From NCBI RefSeq assembly GCF_017114995.1, contig NZ_JABXKL010000009.1, positions 26,533-90,532 of the forward strand: DNA of 64,000 nucleotides. Reading direction: 5' to 3'. This document shows positions 39,301 through 48,112 of the stretch, one piece after another. The position numbers and the translations under genes were made by a program. The notes beneath the pieces were generated by a model, which ran no database searches, was not told where the DNA came from, and saw nothing but the letters and a program-made list of their open reading frames with translations. How positions within the stretch are numbered: position 1 is the stretch's first letter; the number at the start of each line of letters is the position of its first letter. The DNA is from Nostoc sp. NMS9. Its GTDB lineage: Bacteria; Cyanobacteriota; Cyanobacteriia; Cyanobacteriales; Nostocaceae.

Positions 39301-40419
39301 GATGATATAGCTGAAGCCTTGGCTTTACTCGGAGTTCAACCAGTATGGGATGGTGCAGCACGGCGAGTAGTAGATTTTGAAATTTTGCCCTTAGCGATTT
39401 TGGGGCGTCCCCGTGTAGATGTCACCTTGCGAATTTCGGGATTCTTCCGCGATGCTTTTCCCAACTTAATTGACTTATTCGATCAAGCAGTGTCAGCAGT
39501 AGCAGACTTAGATGAACCGCCAGAACAAAATCCCCTCGCCGATGCAGTTCGCCAAGAAACTGATTTGTGGACAAGCCAAGGATTAACTTTAGAAGCAGCC
39601 GTGGTGCGATCGCGTTATCGCATCTTTGGTTCTCGTCCAGGTGCTTACGGCGCCGGACTCCAGGGTTTAATCGAATCGCAAAACTGGACAGATGACCAAG
39701 ATTTAGCCCGCGCCTACATTAACTGGAGTTCTTACGCCTATTCTTCGGGAAACTTGGCAGGGGAGCAGGGGAGCAGGGGAGCAGAGGGGCAGGGGAGCAG
39801 AGGGGCAGAAATTCTTCCTAATCCCCAATCCCCAGTCCCTAATACCGAAGCCTTCAAGCAACGCTTGGCGCAAATGCAAGTTGTCCTGCACAATCAAGAC
39901 AACCGCGAACACGATCTACTCGATTCTGATGATTATTACCAATTTCAGGGTGGCTTAACAGCAGCGGTGCGTTCTCTACAGGGAAAAAATCCCCAAACTT
40001 ATTTTGGTGATAATTCTATACCCGCCCAACCACGCGTTCGTCAACTGAAAGAAGAAATTGCACGAGTGTATCGTTCTCGCGTAGTTAATCCCAAGTGGAT
40101 TGCAGGAGTAATGCGCCACGGATACAAGGGAGCCTTTGAAATGGCGGCGACGGTAGATTACCTATTCGCCTACGATGCAACAGCTAAATGTGTCGAAGAT
40201 CACATGTATCAAGGCATAGTAGATGCTTATTTACTCGATCCAGTTGTTGTAGAATTTATTCAGGAAAATAACCCTTATGCACTGCGTGATATTGCTGAAA
40301 AATTATTAGAAGCACACAAGCGCAATTTGTGGGAGGATGTAAATATAGGAACATTAGAAGCTTTGAGGAACCTAGTACATCAAGCTGAAGCAGTTATCGA
40401 AGAAAAATCAATGGTGTAG
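36370..40419 (+). CDS. cobN: Cobaltochelatase subunit CobN, carrying repeat-derived in-frame insertions
   Basis: [85 protein letters not shown]. Confidence 0.93.
   Translation: [1349 protein letters not shown]
36910..37106 (+). repeat. Low-complexity repeats inside cobN: gggagcagg STRR plus two copies of a 42-bp unit (ttcatccacctttgaactggattcatccacctcagaactccg)
   Basis: Direct reading; also atgcccaatgccccatg-type repeats at the end. Confidence 0.85.
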
Positions 40420-40428
40420 GAAACAAAT

Positions 40429-41559
40429 ATGGAGAATCTTGCGTATTTGCACCTAGCTTTCGCCTACGAAGACAGCACACCCAGTGAATTGGTCTCCCTC
40501 AGTTCTTTGTTTAACAAAGCAGCTGCACCAGACTGGAAAAGGCTTTCTGGTAGGGCTTGGAAGTATATGTTGCCCCTTGCTCTGTCTTTATCTATTCTTG
40601 GCGCCGTCAGTAGCGTCATGGCACTAGAAAAAGGCGATCAAGGCCCTTCTGTCAGAAATCTACAACAAAAGTTGAGAACAGCAGGTTTTTACCAATCTTC
40701 TGTTACCCAAGTATATGATGTATCCACACAAGAAGCTGTACGGCGCTTCCAAAAGGCCGCCGGTTTACCTGTGGACGGCATTGTTGGAGCAAGCACCCTG
40801 CAAAAATTAGAAAGTTGGCAAGCGAAAAAGCCCACAAGTACGGCTACACAAGCTAAAAGAACTACTGCTGTAAGCGCACAAGCGAAAAAGTCCAGTACTA
40901 CTAGTTCAGCCACCAGCAAACGCCGCAATCCCAACTACCTTGCTAAGGGGGATGAAGGTGAAGATGTCAGAGCTTTGCAAGAAAGGTTAAGAATCGCAGG
41001 CTTTTATTACGGAAACGCCACAGGCATATTTGGCCCAATTACCGAAGAATCTGTCAAGCGGTTCCAAGATTCTTACAAATTAAGCGTTGATGGAATTGCA
41101 GGCCCAGCAACATTAGGTAAATTGCCAGGAACTGGCATCGGTGATGGAGAAGAGGCTCCCAAAAAGGTAGTCAATCGAGACAAACTTCGTGTAGGCGATC
41201 GCGGTGAGCCAGTTAGAATTGTTCAAGAACAATTGATCCAGGCAGGATATTTAGAGGGAGAGCCAAATGGCTACTATGGCCCCTATACTGCCGATGCTGT
41301 ACGAAGATTTCAGGCAGCTAACTTCTTGAAAGCAAGTGGTGTTGCGGGCCCAACGACTCGAGCGAAGTTATATAGTTCAGTTAATACCGCTAGTAAAAGC
41401 GAATTTAATACCTTAGAAATTCAAACCCGACTACGGGAGCGGGGTTTTTATAAAGGCAAGCTGAATGGTGTGATGGCAGATGACACCAAAAAAGCGATTA
41501 AACAAGCCCAAGAATTCTACGGGATTAGTCTTAAGGATCTTAAGAGCGGACGCTTTTAA
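40429..41559 (+). CDS. Multi-repeat peptidoglycan-binding domain (PG_binding_1) protein, candidate ortholog of Anabaena Alr1690
   Basis: Repeats such as KGDQGPSVRNLQQKLRTAGFYQSSVTQVYDVSTQEAVRRFQKAAGLPVDGIVGASTLQKL; convergent with furA. Confidence 0.9.
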   Translation: MENLAYLHLAFAYEDSTPSELVSLSSLFNKAAAPDWKRLSGRAWKYMLPLALSLSILGAVSSVMALEKGDQGPSVRNLQQKLRTAGFYQSSVTQVYDVSTQEAVRRFQKAAGLPVDGIVGASTLQKLESWQAKKPTSTATQAKRTTAVSAQAKKSSTTSSATSKRRNPNYLAKGDEGEDVRALQERLRIAGFYYGNATGIFGPITEESVKRFQDSYKLSVDGIAGPATLGKLPGTGIGDGEEAPKKVVNRDKLRVGDRGEPVRIVQEQLIQAGYLEGEPNGYYGPYTADAVRRFQAANFLKASGVAGPTTRAKLYSSVNTASKSEFNTLEIQTRLRERGFYKGKLNGVMADDTKKAIKQAQEFYGISLKDLKSGRF

Positions 41560-41690
41560 CATCCGCTTTGGTGTCGTTAGTATCAGTTCCCAACTGGTTG
41601 CTTGCCTCCAGTAACAGCAAATTACGAACTGCTCAGATTCCATTTATTTGGTTAATTTGAGTAGTTTCGTCTTATTTATTCACCCAAGTG

Positions 41691-42146
41691 CTAAAGCGGC
41701 ATCAGCGCCCGTTGGCACTTGGGACACACTGCATGAATGGTCATTTGACAGTCCAGTAAGTGAAAACCTTCTTTTTGAGCGGTTTTTGACCCAATTTTTA
41801 AAATTGAGTCATTTTTAAACTCAATAGTTGAGTTGCATCGAACACAAATTAAGTGATGGTGATGGTGAGGATAGGGCTGGTTGATCTCATAATGCTTATG
41901 TCCCTCGCCCAATTCTAGTTCCCGTAAAATTCCCATCCTTGCCATCAACTTCAAAGTCCGATAAATAGTTGACAGACTGATCCCTTCACCATCAGTTTCT
42001 AGCCGATGATAAAGATCCTCCGCACTCAGATGTTCACCTTGCGGAAGTTCTTGAAAAATGTGTAAAATTGTTTCGCGCTGGGGAGTTAAACGCCAGCCTC
42101 GTTCGTTCAGTTCTGCCTTGAGTGAAGTAGTTGTGTAGACAGTCAT
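41691..42146 (-). CDS. furA: Fur family transcriptional regulator
   Basis: MTVYTTTSLKAELNERGWRLTPQRETILHIFQELPQGEHLSAEDLYHRL...YEINQPYPHHHHHLICVRC; gene neighbourhood as for FurA in Anabaena. Confidence 0.9.
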   Translation of the reverse strand: MTVYTTTSLKAELNERGWRLTPQRETILHIFQELPQGEHLSAEDLYHRLETDGEGISLSTIYRTLKLMARMGILRELELGEGHKHYEINQPYPHHHHHLICVRCNSTIEFKNDSILKIGSKTAQKEGFHLLDCQMTIHAVCPKCQRALMPL

Positions 42147-42564
42147 ACTAATAGTTCTCAACAAAGCTTGTTAGTTGAGAATATAACAAATCTTGGGAGC
42201 AATTTGCAACAATCATTGCCTATTGAGAATTCTTACTAAATATTTAAGAACAATTCATCAAATATTGAGCAAAATTCAAGTAATAAGCTGTAGTGCATTT
42301 AATTTGCATACAGCTAATAGTTAGGATACTTGTAACGATTGCATCCCTTGACTTTGAATTTTGCATAAGTTAAATTTGAATTCTTAGTTGCTCCCCACCT
42401 TCAAGACATCTGAGCAAAGATTGGGGAAAACTTTTATACAGTTTAATGCTAATTATTTGCTGTAAGCCTATAAAAGGCTTTTAAGCTGGGAATAAAATCA
42501 GCATTTTGTCCCTAGTCATTTGTCAAGTGTAGTTTTCTAATGACAAATGACTAATGACAAATGA

Positions 42565-43815
42565 CTAACTCAGAGACTCCAAATAGTCGCGGATAAGGTT
42601 GCGGCGCTTGGGTTGACGTAGCTTTTGCAAAGCCTTGGATTCAATTTGGCGGACTCGTTCGCGCGACAAGTCAAGAGCGCGGCCAATTTCTGCTAAAGAG
42701 TAAGGATGACCATCTGCCAAACCAAACCGCATCAGAATTACATCGCGCTCCCGACTAGTCAAATCTGACAGAAGGTGATGCAAATCTCTTTGTAAAGATT
42801 CTCGCATTAACATCTCTTCTGGAGTTACACTGTCAGTTTCGAGTAATTCGCCTAATTCAGTGTCTTTATCTTTTCCTACTTTGGTTTCCAAAGAAACGGA
42901 GCGAGGAACCCGCAACAAAACTTCTCGTACTTGGGTTGGTGTCATCTCTAACTCAGTTGCTAAATCTTCTAGAGTTGGAGTGCGACCTTTTTCTTGAGCA
43001 ATTTTGCGTTGGGCTTTTTTGATTTTGTTTAACTTTTCGGTAATATGAACCGGTAGGCGAATCGTGCGACTAGAAGTAGCGATCGCCCGTGTAATACCCT
43101 GACGAATCCACCAGTAAGCATAGGTACTGAAGCGATAACCCTTAGTTGGGTCAAATTTTTCTACAGCCCGCTCCAAACCTAATGTACCTTCTTGGACTAA
43201 ATCCAACAATTCCAAACCCCGATTTTGATACTTCTTAGCAACAGACACAACTAAGCGAAGATTCGCCTTAATCATGTGTTCTTTTGCTTGCAGTCCTTGG
43301 GACTGAACTTGCTCCAACTCCTCTACAGTCAATTTGGCGATTTCAGCCCAGCGGCGTTTGCCATCTGCCAAAGTCGGTCTGAGATCGGATAAAACTATAT
43401 CAGCAGTGGCAGCCCATCTTTCCAAAGATGGCCGATGTCCAAGTTCCGAGGTAAGACGTTCTTGAACTTCAATTAACCGAAGATAGGGCGTAATCACTGC
43501 ATCCCCTTGCTTGGCGGCGTTAGCAAGTACTATCCGCATCCGCAAGTAGCGTTGGACTTTTTGAGCTTCTGAAACCTCTTCATCGCGCCCCAATAAGCGA
43601 ACCCGACCAATTTCTTGAAGATATAGACGTACTAGGTCTGTACTCCGACGGTTGGTGCTAGCAGCAAAGTTAGCATTGTCAACAGAAGCCATCTCTAGCT
43701 CCTGTAGGTCATCTACCGATAACTCACTCTCGTCAACCGTGAGATCCGAGTCCAAAGCCTGGCTAGACTTTTTGGTGTTGTAGGGGGCGTCTGCATAAAA
43801 AGATGTTGCTGGCAT
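42565..43815 (-). CDS. sigC: Sigma-70 family RNA polymerase sigma factor, SigC-like
   Basis: MPATSFYADAPYNTKKSSQALDSD; DLVRLYLQEIGRVRLL; GLELLDLVQEGTLGLERAVEKFDPTKGYRFSTYAYWWIRQGITRAIA. The SigC assignment is from memory of the N-terminus. Confidence 0.85.
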   Translation of the reverse strand: MPATSFYADAPYNTKKSSQALDSDLTVDESELSVDDLQELEMASVDNANFAASTNRRSTDLVRLYLQEIGRVRLLGRDEEVSEAQKVQRYLRMRIVLANAAKQGDAVITPYLRLIEVQERLTSELGHRPSLERWAATADIVLSDLRPTLADGKRRWAEIAKLTVEELEQVQSQGLQAKEHMIKANLRLVVSVAKKYQNRGLELLDLVQEGTLGLERAVEKFDPTKGYRFSTYAYWWIRQGITRAIATSSRTIRLPVHITEKLNKIKKAQRKIAQEKGRTPTLEDLATELEMTPTQVREVLLRVPRSVSLETKVGKDKDTELGELLETDSVTPEEMLMRESLQRDLHHLLSDLTSRERDVILMRFGLADGHPYSLAEIGRALDLSRERVRQIESKALQKLRQPKRRNLIRDYLESLS

Positions 43816-44393
43816 AAAGATCGTCTCAATGGCTCCAGGTAACAATAGATTTCGGTCAGCTTAGATTACGGTCAGCTATTCAACTGTTGCTATTGTTCCC
43901 GCGATTAACGATGAACTAACATGGTTGAACGTTCCCTTACAATTTTTTTAGAAATTAACTGTAAGGGTTTTATTGGATACAGTATTACTGAACTTAATCG
44001 GCTGCTAAACTTTTGATTCAACCAATAGCTATTTAAATTCACAGCTAGGCTTTCAATATTTCAACTACTTAGTTAACATTTCAACCTTGATGGGTTTTTG
44101 ATAGTAACTTTTGTAACACAGTATAAACATCCTTCAGTGAATGTCATCTTTATAATTGGCATAGTCACATTTACATGGGTGCAAAAGTAATATCCTGACG
44201 ATTTAGCAATTTTTTCTCAGGATTATTCAGGTATAAGTAGAACTAATAGATATCGGGGAAGTGATTAGCATTAACGGCAAAAATTCTCTCGACACGGAGA
44301 TAGAAGATGCGGATAAATTATCAAATACTCTCTCCGTATCCCCGCATCCTCTTGTCTGTCAGCTTTAATCTGCCAATTTCAACTTGACAGACT

Positions 44394-44618
44394 ACTAGTA
44401 GTCCATCAAGCTACCGAAAGCCTGGTATGTAATAAGACTTCAGTGCTTAAGAAAAGGACTAAAGTCCTTACTACGAACTTATTTACGCAGCATAGTTGAC
44501 TTGACAGACTACTAGTTAGTAGTCTGTCAAATTCATTTTGACGGTTAGAAAGACGCGATAAATCGCCGTCTCTACAGGAAATTTATCCGTCAATTAGTTC
44601 TTGACAGACTACTAGTAG
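44394..44618. repeat. Three spaced copies of TTGACAGACTACTAG, one forming a palindrome, about 100 bp apart
   Basis: Copies at 44394, 44501 and 44601; 44501-44530 ttgacagactactagttagtagtctgtcaa has 14-nt perfect arms. Confidence 0.85.
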
Positions 44619-45559
44619 TTGTACTCTGGCTTGATATCTCGCAACATCAGTTCATCAAGTGCTTGTCCGGGTGTGATTTCGCCTTGAAGTAACCGATAAA
44701 CTTGCTCGGTAATTGGGACTGCGATGTTTTGTTGCTTGGCTCGTTGCATCAAAACTCGGCAAGTATTCACTCCTTCAGCAGTTCCTTGTAAATTTGCGAG
44801 AGTTTCTGTAAGTGACTTACCACCAGCTAGCTGATAGCCGACTTGGTAATTGCGACTTAAGGGACTGTTGCACGTTGCTAACAAATCTCCTAGACCCGAT
44901 AAACCATAAAATGTTTCCGTCTTTGCACCCCAGTTGTTGCCGATGCGAACCATTTCTGTAAGTCCACGGGTAACTAAAGCAGCTTTGGCATTAGTTCCCA
45001 GTTGTAAACCATCGCACACACCAGCTGCGATCGCAATCACATTTTTCAGTGTTCCCCCCAATTCCACGCCCAAAGGGTCGGGATTGGTATATACCCGGAA
45101 ACGATGAGAAGAAAATACTAACTGCACTACTTCCGCAGCCGTGGGGATGTTACTGGCTACCACCGTGGCTGCTGGTAATTCCATTTGAATTTCTTTTGAT
45201 AAATTAGGCCCAGACAAAACAACCACTGCATGGTTAGGGAATATTGTTTGCCAAATTTGTGAAGGCGTGCAGGTGGTTTGGGGATCTAAGCCTTTCGTCG
45301 CTGTAACAAAAATTGTCTCTGGAGAAAGGGGGAAAGACTCAACTTGGGAAGCAACATCTCTCACACCAATCATTGAGATAGCGGACAGGACTATTTGGAC
45401 ATCTTTTGAAACTGCTTGGAGAGTTTGGGAACCTTGACGCGACCACACGCGCACCTGATGACCATTTGCAGCAGCGAGATTTGCCAGAGATGCACCCCAA
45501 GCACCTGCACCAAGAATTGCAACGGAAAGTTTTGTGTTGGAGTACATCTGCTCACTCAT
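44612..45559 (-). CDS. gpsA: Glycerol-3-phosphate dehydrogenase [NAD(P)+]
   Basis: KLSVAILGAGAWGASLANLAAANGHQVRVWSR; VVVLSGPNLSKEI; GLSGLGDLLATCNSPLSRNYQVG. Confidence 0.94.
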   Translation of the reverse strand: MSEQMYSNTKLSVAILGAGAWGASLANLAAANGHQVRVWSRQGSQTLQAVSKDVQIVLSAISMIGVRDVASQVESFPLSPETIFVTATKGLDPQTTCTPSQIWQTIFPNHAVVVLSGPNLSKEIQMELPAATVVASNIPTAAEVVQLVFSSHRFRVYTNPDPLGVELGGTLKNVIAIAAGVCDGLQLGTNAKAALVTRGLTEMVRIGNNWGAKTETFYGLSGLGDLLATCNSPLSRNYQVGYQLAGGKSLTETLANLQGTAEGVNTCRVLMQRAKQQNIAVPITEQVYRLLQGEITPGQALDELMLRDIKPEYNY

Positions 45560-45571
45560 AACTCCTAATTC

Positions 45572-46456
45572 CTAACTCCTAACTTTTGAGCGTGGGTAAC
45601 GTTCCATCAATTCCCTGACTTGTTCTGCATGATATGAGCTTCTTGTCAATGGTGAAGAAACAACTTGTAAAAATCCAATTTCTTCGCCGAATGCCTTCCA
45701 GTCAGCAAATTGTTCTGGATTGACAAATTCGTTTACCTGCAAGTGTTTTTGACTGGGTTGGAGATATTGCCCAATGGTCAAAATGTCGCAATCCACAGAT
45801 CGTAAGTCTTGCATGACTTGGCGAATTTCGGCATCAGTTTCACCGAGTCCAACCATGATCCCGGATTTAGTGTATGTGCTAGGAGAAAGTTGGCGAGTGC
45901 GCTGCAATAATTCTAATGTGCGATCGTAGTTTCCTTGGGGACGCACCCGGCGATATAGGCGTGGAACAGTTTCGGTATTGTGGTTTAATACCTCTGGCGC
46001 AGCCTGTAAAATTAACTCTAGAGCATTCCAATTACCGCATAAGTCAGGAATTAGCACCTCAATTGTGGTGTTGGGTGAAACAGAGTTAACTGCATCAATA
46101 CACGCCATAAACTGAGATGCACCACCATCAAGCAAGTCATCTCGGTTTACAGAAGTGATGACTACATGATTAAGGTTCAGACGGCGAACAGCTTGGGCCA
46201 GTCGTGTAGGTTCCGTGGGGTCTAGTGGTTTGGGTTTTTTCTCAAAATCAATATCGCAGTAAGGACAAGCGCGTGTACAAGCCGGGCCCATAATCAAAAA
46301 CGTAGCAGTCCCAGCGTTGAAGCATTCACCAATGTTCGGACAGGACGCTTCCTCGCAAACTGTATTGAGGGCTAAATCCCGCAAAATTTCTTTAACGTTA
46401 CCGATGCGCTCACGCCCAGGTGCTTTCACCCGCAACCAGTCTGGTTTTACAGTCAC
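45572..46456 (-). CDS. lipA: Lipoyl synthase
   Basis: [40 protein letters not shown] (radical SAM and N-terminal cysteine motifs). Confidence 0.95.
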   Translation of the reverse strand: MTVKPDWLRVKAPGRERIGNVKEILRDLALNTVCEEASCPNIGECFNAGTATFLIMGPACTRACPYCDIDFEKKPKPLDPTEPTRLAQAVRRLNLNHVVITSVNRDDLLDGGASQFMACIDAVNSVSPNTTIEVLIPDLCGNWNALELILQAAPEVLNHNTETVPRLYRRVRPQGNYDRTLELLQRTRQLSPSTYTKSGIMVGLGETDAEIRQVMQDLRSVDCDILTIGQYLQPSQKHLQVNEFVNPEQFADWKAFGEEIGFLQVVSSPLTRSSYHAEQVRELMERYPRSKVRS

Positions 46457-46592
46457 AATCCGCTTTTACCACTAGAGTTATACAAACTCAATCCTAGCAA
46501 TCAAAGTCTTTGATGAAGCGATCGTATATAGATGTAATTCTGCTATTTGGCACAGGTTGTGATATTCTTAATTTACAATGCCATTTTTATGG

Positions 46593-46666
46593 CGGGATGT
46601 GGCGCAGCTTGGTAGCGCACTTCGTTCGGGACGAAGGGGCCGCTGGTTCGAATCCAGTCATCCCGA
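46593..46666 (+). tRNA. tRNA-Pro (anticodon CGG)
   Basis: Cloverleaf cgggatg tg gcgcagcttggtagcgc a cttcg ttCGGga cgaag gggcc gctgg ttcgaat ccagt catcccg a. Confidence 0.93.
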
Positions 46667-46772
46667 TTTATTGTAGAGCGACAAATTATTTGTCAAATGC
46701 TCTCCTATGAACTTAAATATAGCTGACTTTCTTGGAGTTTAAGCAGTACCGCCCAAAATCATGTACTTAAAG

Positions 46773-46809
46773 GTTTCAATCCCTAATAGGGATTTTAGTT
46801 GATTGCGAT
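46773..46809 (+). repeat. Solitary CRISPR-like direct repeat
   Basis: gtttcaatccctaatagggattttagttgattgcgat resembles GTTTCAATCCCTAATAGGGATTTT... repeats of cyanobacterial arrays; no second copy in the window. Confidence 0.5.
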
Positions 46810-47057
46810 CGCAATCTGAAAGCCCTGTGTTATTTGGTTTTCAAGGTTCAATAGCGCAAATGTAAAATCATAACATAGGGACTGGCAATTGTGCTAACTG
46901 TAAATAGCTGAAAGTCAATTTATATAAGGGTGCGCGGATGGTTTCAAGTGCTAAAACTCTCAAATCCTTGCAGATACGGCAATCTAGCCATTTTTGTAGT
47001 TACTCCTTCACCAACACCTACCCATTCGCGCACTTGGCAAAAAACTAGTCTGATTAC

Positions 47058-47825
47058 TTAAAATTTTTCCTTAGCAGCTAACATCTGTAAAATCTTTTCT
47101 ACATGATCTAACTCTCCAACGATTCGCCGAATTGGGTGAGGCCAAACCTTGACAAGGGTTGGAGTTGCAGAAACCTGATTTAGTTCTGCTTGTTCTGGAT
47201 GACTTAAAACATCAATTACTTTCAGAGTATAAGGGTGTCCGAGTGACCGCTCTAACAATTCGTGTAAATTTTGCAGAATGCGTTCAGTAGAACTGCTATG
47301 CCCTGCAACAAACAAGCGGAGAACATAGCCTTGGGTAATGGCTTCTTTTTTTTGTACTATTACTGGTTGGTGATATTTTGGTACAGGTTCAGAAAGGTCT
47401 AGACAGACAATTAAATCGTGATCCTCCCAAAGCTGCCCAAATGACGAACGATAGGTTGTTAACACCATGCGATCGCACAATCCCTCTTGCCAAGGAGCTG
47501 CTTGCCATACTAATTCCCCTGTGCAAAAAATAGCATTAAGCAAAGCTTGGTGTCTAATTACAGCCGGATAAGCTTCAGCAAAAGTTCGCACTTGTTGAGT
47601 GCGCGGATCTAACCAATTGTCAATAGTTGCAGTATAGCAAGGCACTAAAAAGTGTGGCGGCTCTGGTAAATCTAGAATTTCTTGCAAAGCCGAGCACAAA
47701 TGCAAATGCCATCGACCTTGCTTGCTAGGGTCGATGCAGTAAATTAAATCTCCTCCAGGTGTAAATAGCGCAATGCCTTTAAACAGCTGGGGTGTAGATA
47801 GTTTATTTGTCGTCAAGTTATTCAC
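47058..47825 (-). CDS. Circadian-clock KaiB-like (thioredoxin-fold) domain fused to an uncharacterised N-terminal domain
   Basis: C-terminus YVLRLFVAGHSSSTERILQNLHELLERSLGHPYTLKVIDVLSHPEQAELNQVSATPTLVKVWPHPIRRIVGEL matches KaiB-like patterns. Confidence 0.8.
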   Translation of the reverse strand: MNNLTTNKLSTPQLFKGIALFTPGGDLIYCIDPSKQGRWHLHLCSALQEILDLPEPPHFLVPCYTATIDNWLDPRTQQVRTFAEAYPAVIRHQALLNAIFCTGELVWQAAPWQEGLCDRMVLTTYRSSFGQLWEDHDLIVCLDLSEPVPKYHQPVIVQKKEAITQGYVLRLFVAGHSSSTERILQNLHELLERSLGHPYTLKVIDVLSHPEQAELNQVSATPTLVKVWPHPIRRIVGELDHVEKILQMLAAKEKF

Positions 47826-47924
47826 AGAGGTTAGGGAACTAAAAGTAAAAATTCTCTCTTTTACCTTTTACCTTAGCTATAACCTCAACCAGGATCGCAA
47901 AGATATTTGGGATTAGGTACTCGA

Positions 47925-48112
47925 AGATGAGGGAGCAGAGGGGCAGGGGAGCAGGGGAGCAGGGAAAGATGAGGGGGATAAGGGAGACAAGGGGGAATTA
48001 TTGAATAAATCTCTCCCTTGTCTCCCCCCTCTCCCTTGTCTCCCCCCTCTCCCTTGTCTCTTCTCAATGTCCAATGCCCAATGCCCAATGCCCAATACCC
48101 AATGCCCAATTG
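47925..48112. repeat. Low-complexity/STRR block (gggagcagg, ctcccttgtctccccc, caatgcc units)
   Basis: Direct reading; tandem short units. Confidence 0.85.

Noticed and set aside
46510-46710. ORF 46510..46710
   Set aside because: Overlaps tRNA-Pro; not a protein gene.
46773-46809. CRISPR array
   Set aside because: Only one repeat-like copy; no spacers or cas genes.
47885-48109. ORFs 47885..48109 and 47913..48095
   Set aside because: Translations of the STRR/low-complexity block downstream of pilT.
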